Shown here: one piece after another, positions 58,911 through 64,000 of the stretch
How positions within the stretch are numbered: position 1 is the first letter of the stretch
Layout: every line of letters begins with the position of its first letter
DNA from: Oribacterium sp. oral taxon 102
GTDB taxonomy: Bacteria; Bacillota; Clostridia; Lachnospirales; Lachnospiraceae
Direction of reading: 5' to 3'
Assembly (NCBI RefSeq): GCF_013394775.1
Contig: NZ_JABXYT010000001.1
Span: 448,501-512,500, forward strand
Length of the DNA stretch: 64,000 bases
The notes under the pieces: model-generated
What the model saw: the letters and a program-made list of their open reading frames with translations, nothing else
Database searches by the model: none
Told to the model about the DNA's origin: nothing
Position numbers and translations under genes: made by a program

Positions 58911-60593
58911 ATGTATCAGGACGAATATCAGCGTTGGAGGGCGGCGGAGCTTTTGGACTTCGACCTGCAGAAGGAGCTCCGGGACATTGAAGGCGCGGAG
59001 GAGGAGATCAAAGAGCGCTTCTCTGTAGCACTCAGCTTCGGAACGGCAGGTCTTCGCGGTACGCTCGGTGCAGGGACAAACCGCATGAATATCTGGGTAG
59101 TCCGACAGGCGACGCAGGGCGTAGCGGATTGGGTGAAGACGCAGGGCGGCAGCCAGACCGTGGCGGTCAGCTACGATTCCCGCCTGAAGGGCTGGCGCTT
59201 CGCCCGGGATGCCGCCTCTGTGCTCGCGGCAAACGGCATCCGGGTGCGGATCTATGACGAGCTGATGCCGGTACCGGCGCTGTCCTTCGCGACGCGCTAC
59301 TACGGCTGCAATGCCGGCATCATGGTGACGGCGAGTCACAATCCGGCGCAGTACAACGGCTATAAGGCGTATGGGCCGGACGGCTGCCAGATGACGGATG
59401 ATGCCGCCGCTGTGGTCTATGCCTCCATTCAGAAAACGGATGTCCTGACCGGCGCGCGCTTTATGAGCTTCGCGGAGGGCGTGGAGAGGGGACTGATCCA
59501 GTTCGTCGGGGACGACTGCAAGGAAGCCTTTTATCAGGCAGTAGAGGAGCGGCAGGTGCGTCCGGGGCTCTGCCGGACGGCGGGGCTGCGGCTCGTGTAT
59601 TCCCCGCTGAACGGAACCGGACTCGTGCCGGTGACGAGGGTGCTTCGTGATATCGGGATTACCGATATTACGATCGTACCGGAGCAGGAGTATCCCAACG
59701 GCTACTTTACGACCTGCTCCTATCCGAATCCGGAGATTTATGCCGCGCTGGAGAAGGGACTGCGGCTCGCGGAGCAGACCGGTGCCGATCTGATGCTTGC
59801 GACCGATCCGGATGCGGATCGCGTAGGGATCGCGATGAAGTGCGCAGACGGCAGCTACGAGCTGGTTTCCGGCAATGAGATGGGCGTGCTGCTCCTCGAT
59901 TATATCGCGGCGGGACGGATCGAGAAGGGAATGATGCCGGAGCGCCCGGTGGCGGTGATGTCTATCGTTTCGACGCCGCTCGCGGACAAGGTGGCAGAGC
60001 ATTACGGTGTGGAGCTCCGTCATACGCTGACGGGCTTCAAGTGGATCGGGGATCAGATTGCGCAGCTGGAGGCGGCGGGAGAGGCGGATCGCTTCCTCTT
60101 TGGCTTCGAGGAGAGCTATGGTTACCTGGCCGGTCCTTATGTACGGGACAAGGATGCTGTGGTCAGCTCCATGCTGATCTGTGAGATGGCGGCATATTAC
60201 CGTTCCGTCGGCTCCTCCATCAAGGAGCGGCTGGAGGAGATCTACCGGCAGTACGGCAGATATCTGAACAAGGTGGACAGCTTCGAGTTTCCGGGGCTTT
60301 CCGGGATGGACAGGATGTCGGGCATCATGGCGAAGCTCCGTGCGGAGGTGCCGACGGAGATCGGCGGACGCCGCGTCGTGAAGGTGACTGATTATACGAG
60401 GCCGGAGGAGACCGGGCTGCCGAAGGCAAATGTTCTGATCTATGGACTGGAGGACGGGGCGACCGTCGTTGTCCGTCCGTCCGGAACAGAGCCGAAGATC
60501 AAGTGCTATTACACGACGCTTGGCAGAGATTTGGCTGCTGCGGAGCAGGAGCAGGCGGAGCTTGCGGAGAGTATGAAGCCGCTCTTCGCCTGA
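58911..60593 (+). CDS. Phosphoglucomutase/phosphomannomutase
   Basis: 560 residues. The active-site serine is in IMVTASHNPAQYNGYKAYG, the metal loop is ATDPDADRVGIAM, the sugar-binding loop is FGFEESYGYLAG and the phosphate-binding loop is VRPSGTEPKIKCY. Length and order fit the PgcA-type alpha-phosphohexomutases that interconvert glucose 1- and 6-phosphate. The start is ATG 58911, with AAAGGA upstream; the frame also opens at 58863. A terminator follows. Confidence 0.93.
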   Translation: MYQDEYQRWRAAELLDFDLQKELRDIEGAEEEIKERFSVALSFGTAGLRGTLGAGTNRMNIWVVRQATQGVADWVKTQGGSQTVAVSYDSRLKGWRFARDAASVLAANGIRVRIYDELMPVPALSFATRYYGCNAGIMVTASHNPAQYNGYKAYGPDGCQMTDDAAAVVYASIQKTDVLTGARFMSFAEGVERGLIQFVGDDCKEAFYQAVEERQVRPGLCRTAGLRLVYSPLNGTGLVPVTRVLRDIGITDITIVPEQEYPNGYFTTCSYPNPEIYAALEKGLRLAEQTGADLMLATDPDADRVGIAMKCADGSYELVSGNEMGVLLLDYIAAGRIEKGMMPERPVAVMSIVSTPLADKVAEHYGVELRHTLTGFKWIGDQIAQLEAAGEADRFLFGFEESYGYLAGPYVRDKDAVVSSMLICEMAAYYRSVGSSIKERLEEIYRQYGRYLNKVDSFEFPGLSGMDRMSGIMAKLRAEVPTEIGGRRVVKVTDYTRPEETGLPKANVLIYGLEDGATVVVRPSGTEPKIKCYYTTLGRDLAAAEQEQAELAESMKPLFA

Positions 60594-60612
60594 GCTTTGC
60601 GGCGGAAGAAGG

Positions 60613-60650
60613 AAGGGCGGTTGCCGTTTGCCCCGGCAGTCGCCCTTTTC
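60613..60650 (+). terminator. Terminator after the phosphohexomutase gene
   Basis: AGGGCG and CGCCCT arms with an inner TGCCG/CGGCA stem, then TTTTCTG. Confidence 0.82.
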
Positions 60651-60705
60651 TGATGATTCCCTGATCAAAAAATCGGAGGAGCCATGTCAAACGGAGATAT
60701 GGGGG

Positions 60706-61671
60706 ATGTACGCTATGTACTATATAGGACAATATACCTTTCTGCAATGGGCGGTTATTTTCATTGCCTACTGCATCTTCGGATGGTTCTTTGAGTCGGC
60801 GTATTGCTCACTGAAATCCGGACATCTGCAGAACCGCGGCTTTTGTCACGGACCGTGGATCCCGATCTATGGCAGCGGCGCGACGCTTCTGGTGCTGCTC
60901 GCGGGGCCCTTCCGCACGAATCACCTCGCGGTGTTTCTGATCGGTGCATTCGGCGGCAGCGCGCTGGAGCTCCTGACCGGCTGGACGATGGAGAAGCTCT
61001 TCGGAATGCGTTGGTGGGATTATTCGCAGAATGCCTTCAATTTCCATGGCTATATCTGCCTCTATGCCTCTCTTTCATGGGGCTTTCTCGCGCTTCTTAT
61101 CATGGACTATGTTCATCCGGTCGTGGAGAGCATTTCGCAGAATTGGAGTTATCTGACCTTCATTGTCATCAATACCATGCTCTACACTCTCTTTATCGAG
61201 GACATCATCCTTTCCGCGATTTCTGCAATGGATCTGAAGAAGCGGCTGCAGTCCCTCGCGGAAAATTCGGAGGAGATTCAGCGTCTCAGGAGCTCCATTC
61301 AGGATGCCTACAGCCGGCTGGAGGATGCGAAGAGGGAAATTGACGCCGGATTCGAGGCAATGCAGGATGTGCGGAAAAACGAGGGAAATGTCGCAGTAGC
61401 GAAGGCCGCCGTGAAGGAGACCCTGCGCGCTGTCCGCAGCGGTGCGAGTGCGGCGGAGGAGCGGATACGCGGAATGGAGCGCCGCCTCAATGTGCTGCTG
61501 GATGGAGGGGATGATAATGTCGGGTACATGAGCTGGTGGACGAAGACGATGCTTCGCAATAATCCGGATGCGGTCTCGAAAAATCCGGGCTTCGGGCTTC
61601 TGAAGGCGGCGGCGCTCCGACGGCAGGGAAAGAAGAAAAAGAGCGAGGAGAACGAAAAGAACGCGAAATGA
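60706..61671 (+). CDS. CmpB-type putative ABC transporter permease with coiled coil
   Basis: 321 residues. Five membrane segments occupy residues 10-180. The conserved CIFGWFFESAYCSLKSGHLQ and then GFCHGPWIPIYGSGA are characteristic of the ABC_trans_CmpB family (PF06541). The C-terminal third is a coiled coil (LQSLAENSEEIQRLRSSIQD). No ATPase lies next to it, so an ABC role is doubtful. I start at ATG 60706, after GGAG; ATG 60715 is a possible alternative. Confidence 0.78.
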   Translation: MYAMYYIGQYTFLQWAVIFIAYCIFGWFFESAYCSLKSGHLQNRGFCHGPWIPIYGSGATLLVLLAGPFRTNHLAVFLIGAFGGSALELLTGWTMEKLFGMRWWDYSQNAFNFHGYICLYASLSWGFLALLIMDYVHPVVESISQNWSYLTFIVINTMLYTLFIEDIILSAISAMDLKKRLQSLAENSEEIQRLRSSIQDAYSRLEDAKREIDAGFEAMQDVRKNEGNVAVAKAAVKETLRAVRSGASAAEERIRGMERRLNVLLDGGDDNVGYMSWWTKTMLRNNPDAVSKNPGFGLLKAAALRRQGKKKKSEENEKNAK

Positions 61672-61702
61672 GAAAATTCATTGCGGAGATTTGGAGGAAA
61701 CT

Positions 61703-62917
61703 ATGGTGATTTCGAAGAGTATGGAGGCGCTTTCGGCAGGCGCGTCGGTGATCCGAAAGATGTTTGAAAGGGGGCAGGAGCTTGCTGCATGCTACGGCGC
61801 GGAAAATGTCTACGATTTCAGCCTCGGGAATCCGGCATCTCCGGTACCTTATGAAGTGAAGAACGCCGTTTTCAGCATTCTGGAGAATCAGGATCCGAAA
61901 TATGTGCATGGGTATATGAACAATGCGGGATACGGGGATGTGCGCGAGAGGGTAGCGCAGCATCTGAATGCACGCTTCGGCATGCACTACGGAAAAGAGG
62001 AGATCGTTATGACGGCGGGGGCTGCGGGCGGGCTCAATATCGTCCTCCGTGCACTGCTGGATCCGGGCGACGAGGTGCTCTGCTTCGCTCCCTTCTTCTC
62101 CGAGTACCGCAGCTATACGACAAATTACGGCGGTATCCTGCGGGTCGTCCCCGCGGATACCCATCATTTCCAGCTGGATATCGAGGCGGCGGAGCAGCGG
62201 ATCGGGGAGAGGACGAAGGCGGTCATTCTGAACAATCCGAACAATCCGTCCGGGGCGGTATATACGGAGGAGACGCTCCGCTGTCTCGGGGAGATGCTTC
62301 AGCGCGCGGAGCAGCGGGCAGGACATCCGATCTGGCTGCTCTGTGACGAGCCCTACCGGGAGCTCGTATACGATGGCAGGGAGCTGCCCTATGTACCGGC
62401 ATTTTTCCGGAATGCCATCTATCTTTATTCGTTTTCGAAAACGCTCTCGCTCCCCGGGGAGCGGATCGGCTACCTCGCGATCCGCCCTGACGCAGACTGT
62501 TGTGCGGAGCTCAGAGCGGCGCTTGTCCTTGCGAACCGCTGTCTCGGCTTCGTCAATGCGCCGTCGCTCTTCCAGCTCGTTATCGGCGAATGTCTGGAAG
62601 TGAAGGCGGACCTCGCCTTCTATGATCGGAATCGGAAGCTGATCTATACGGAGCTCTGCGCGATGGGATACGATTGTGTCCGCCCGGAGGGCGCCTTCTA
62701 TCTCTGCATTCGTGTGCCGGACGGAGACGCGGCGGCATTTGCGGAAAGGGCGGAGAAGCATCATATTCTTCTGGTACCGACCGACGGCTTCGGGCTGCCG
62801 GGCTTCGTGCGGCTCGCTTACTGCGTGCCCTACGAGCGGATCGAGCGCTCCCTGCCGGCATTTCGTGCACTGGCGGAGGAATGCGGACTGCATCCGGAGA
62901 ATGGGAATGCCCAGTGA
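61703..62917 (+). CDS. Pyridoxal-phosphate aminotransferase, class I/II
   Basis: 404 residues. It has AAGGLNIVLRALL near the cofactor loop, the substrate segment NNPNNPSGAVY and the Schiff-base Lys in YSFSKTLSLPGERIGY. It resembles AspC/AlaT-like fold-type I enzymes of Firmicutes whose substrate cannot be set from sequence. The start is ATG 61703, with GGAGG six bases upstream; the frame is open to 61691. A terminator follows. Confidence 0.9.
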   Translation: MVISKSMEALSAGASVIRKMFERGQELAACYGAENVYDFSLGNPASPVPYEVKNAVFSILENQDPKYVHGYMNNAGYGDVRERVAQHLNARFGMHYGKEEIVMTAGAAGGLNIVLRALLDPGDEVLCFAPFFSEYRSYTTNYGGILRVVPADTHHFQLDIEAAEQRIGERTKAVILNNPNNPSGAVYTEETLRCLGEMLQRAEQRAGHPIWLLCDEPYRELVYDGRELPYVPAFFRNAIYLYSFSKTLSLPGERIGYLAIRPDADCCAELRAALVLANRCLGFVNAPSLFQLVIGECLEVKADLAFYDRNRKLIYTELCAMGYDCVRPEGAFYLCIRVPDGDAAAFAERAEKHHILLVPTDGFGLPGFVRLAYCVPYERIERSLPAFRALAEECGLHPENGNAQ

Positions 62918-62951
62918 CCGCGGGCAGAAAAGGATACCGTGCAGCGAAAAG

Positions 62952-62980
62952 ACCCCCGACGGAATCCGCCGGGGGCTTTC
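62952..62980 (+). terminator. Aminotransferase terminator
   Basis: CCCCCG and CGGGGG arms with an inner CGG/CCG pair, then CTTTC; AAAAGA precedes it, so it may work in both directions. Confidence 0.75.
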
Positions 62981-63036
62981 AAGCTTATGATATAGTCAGA
63001 ACTTCACGGGGAAGGGGGGATAAACCGGGAAGCTCT

Positions 63037-63180
63037 ATGAATCAATTAAGAAGGGGGCTCCGGAGCATTCCGGCTCCGGAGTATGAGTATGAAAACTATT
63101 TCAAGCTACATTTCTGTAACTATTTTTATAATAGCTTTGTTTTGTGTCCAATCTATGTCTTGTTTCTAAAAGAAATCTAA
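63037..63180 (+). CDS. Possible small protein, 47 residues
   Basis: ATG 63037 opens a 47-residue frame with Arg-rich start MNQLRRGLRSIPAPEYEYEN and a hydrophobic, Tyr/Phe/Cys-rich end. The upstream GGGA is a weak site and the codon use is not like that of the neighbours. Low confidence; it may only be chance sequence. Confidence 0.2.
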   Translation: MNQLRRGLRSIPAPEYEYENYFKLHFCNYFYNSFVLCPIYVLFLKEI

Positions 63181-63288
63181 CGTTTCTAAAAAATATATGA
63201 AGACAATTGCTGCTGCCGGGGCTTCTCCATACAATGCATCAGGAATCCCGACAACAGCCCCTTTTGATTGCATGAAGTTCCAGAGCCT

Positions 63289-63858
63289 CTAAAAGCGCTT
63301 CAGCGCGTCATAGAGACGCGCGAGCGGAAGTCCGACGACATTGTAATAGTCGCCGGATATCCCGCGGACATGCTTCGCGAAGCTGCCCTGAATCCCGTAG
63401 GCGCCCGCTTTGTCCATCGGATCTCCGGAGCGAACGTAGGTGCGGATTTCCTCGTCCGTGAGCACCTGAAACGTTACCTCGGTCTTCTCGACAAAGCGCT
63501 CCTCCTTTTCGCCGGAGAGCAGCGTCACGCCGGTGTATACCTGATGTGTCCGTCCGGACAGGCGGCGGAGCATGGCGCACGCCTCCTCGGGGCTTTTCGG
63601 CTTTCCGAGGATCTGCCCGTCGATGGAAACGACCGTATCGGCGGCGATCACGAGCCGCCCCGGGCAGCGCGCGGCGACATCCCTTGCCTTTTCTTCGGAA
63701 AGTGCAGAAACGACTGCCTCCGGTTTCTCGGAGCGGATCTGCTTCGGAATGCCGCTGGGCATCACCTCTGCATCGATTCCGATTATTCGAAGCAGCTGGA
63801 TTCGCCGTGGGGACTGTGAGGCGAGGACGATTCTTTTTTCTGTGGAGTCTGGATTCAT
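63289..63858 (-). CDS. maf: Maf family nucleoside triphosphate pyrophosphatase
   Basis: 189 residues. The N-terminal motif ASQSPRRIQLLRIIG and the later AADTVVSIDGQILGKPKS are diagnostic for Maf. GAYGIQGSFAKHVRGISGDY is near the C-terminus. Maf proteins hydrolyse non-canonical or dTTP/UTP nucleotides and affect cell division. I start at ATG 63858, after AAAGGAAAG; the frame is open to 63990 but lacks a site. The last 140 bases of the window hold only a possible gene end, which I cannot identify. Confidence 0.93.
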   Translation of the reverse strand: MNPDSTEKRIVLASQSPRRIQLLRIIGIDAEVMPSGIPKQIRSEKPEAVVSALSEEKARDVAARCPGRLVIAADTVVSIDGQILGKPKSPEEACAMLRRLSGRTHQVYTGVTLLSGEKEERFVEKTEVTFQVLTDEEIRTYVRSGDPMDKAGAYGIQGSFAKHVRGISGDYYNVVGLPLARLYDALKRF

Positions 63859-64000
63859 TTTCTTTCCTTTTTTCTTCCTTTTTGTAATTGTTTCACGGTA
63901 CCGGAAAATAGGTAATAGCTCAGGTAGGCAGATGCCTTCTGGCGGCGCTGCCACCCGGTAGAGCTGATTCGGGAGATTCACGAAAAACATGAACCGGCCC

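Larger units (their letters stand above)
62918..63288. other. Gene-poor gap between the aminotransferase and maf genes
   Basis: Contains the terminator at 62952-62980, a GCTCCGGAG/CTCCGGAG hairpin near 63055-63085 and a rather AT-rich stretch (63090-63220). GGGGCT (about 63218) pairs at a distance with AGCCCC (about 63257), followed by TTTTG, a possible further terminator. One short ORF is open (63037-63180). I see nothing else. Confidence 0.6.

Noticed and set aside
63859..64000. Upstream gene end before maf
   Set aside because: One frame is open for about 27 codons from the window edge to a stop, but too little is visible to support a gene call.

Overview
The window reads as a chromosome segment of a Lachnospiraceae-type Firmicute (inferred from gene content, GC-rich codon choice and Gram-positive style ribosome binding sites). 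Positions of about 29600-64000 are GC-rich core chromosome. Positions of about 24270-29600 are the GC-rich front end of an integrative and conjugative element (ICE) whose RepA-ParB-PcfB-TraG order resembles the Tn1549 family. Positions 1-24270 are three AT-rich mobilizable elements that sit inside the ICE's coupling-protein gene.

The central observation is that one gene, traG/virD4 (coupling protein, minus strand), is cut into pieces. Its N-terminus is at 24269-24569, the Walker A segment at 16078-16307, the next segment at 9950-9954 to 9521, and the rest lies left of the window. The three cuts hold elements A (16304-24272), B (9950-16082) and C (1-9523, left end not seen). Each element has a large serine recombinase gene at its right end, and all three have the same orientation. 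Each also carries a MobA/MobL relaxase, a DUF3847 gene and a hairpin-rich oriT-like region. A and B share almost identical mobilization modules but have different recombinases, insertion sites and cargo. Joining the host sequence across the A and B gaps restores an uninterrupted TraG reading frame.

Cargo: C carries a TetR-controlled operon with an ECF-type transporter and a MATE exporter. B carries a SAP-domain protein, an NTF2-like protein and an alpha/beta hydrolase. A carries a WYL regulator with an operon for a zinc-ribbon protein, a ClbS/DfsB protein and a radical SAM protein, plus a GNAT acetyltransferase. Two matching inverted repeats mark probable WYL operators.

The ICE front end encodes two Cys-rich small proteins, RepA, ParB, a coiled-coil-like protein, a DUF5688/DUF3846 protein, a small membrane protein and PcfB. 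It abuts the 3' end of rpsI, which may be the ICE attachment site.

The core chromosome holds rpsI-rplM with an L13-leader-like 5' region, a DMT exporter, and adhE behind a perfect promoter and a Rex-like operator. Next come gdhA and a sugar locus: a DUF4867 protein, a ROK regulator, a three-gene ABC importer, an FGGY kinase and an L-fucose/L-arabinose isomerase family protein. Then follow DUF3881, an S4/YlmH protein, rpmE, DUF1385, prmC and prfA, a frameshifted GH18-like protein, tsaC, a dCMP deaminase, nth, trmL, a lipoprotein, cca, a phosphohexomutase, a CmpB-type membrane protein, an aminotransferase and maf. Four tandem 168-bp repeats separate prmC from prfA, and a dispersed repeat with GTATAAGTCCCC ends occurs three times. 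No rRNA, tRNA or CRISPR array was seen.
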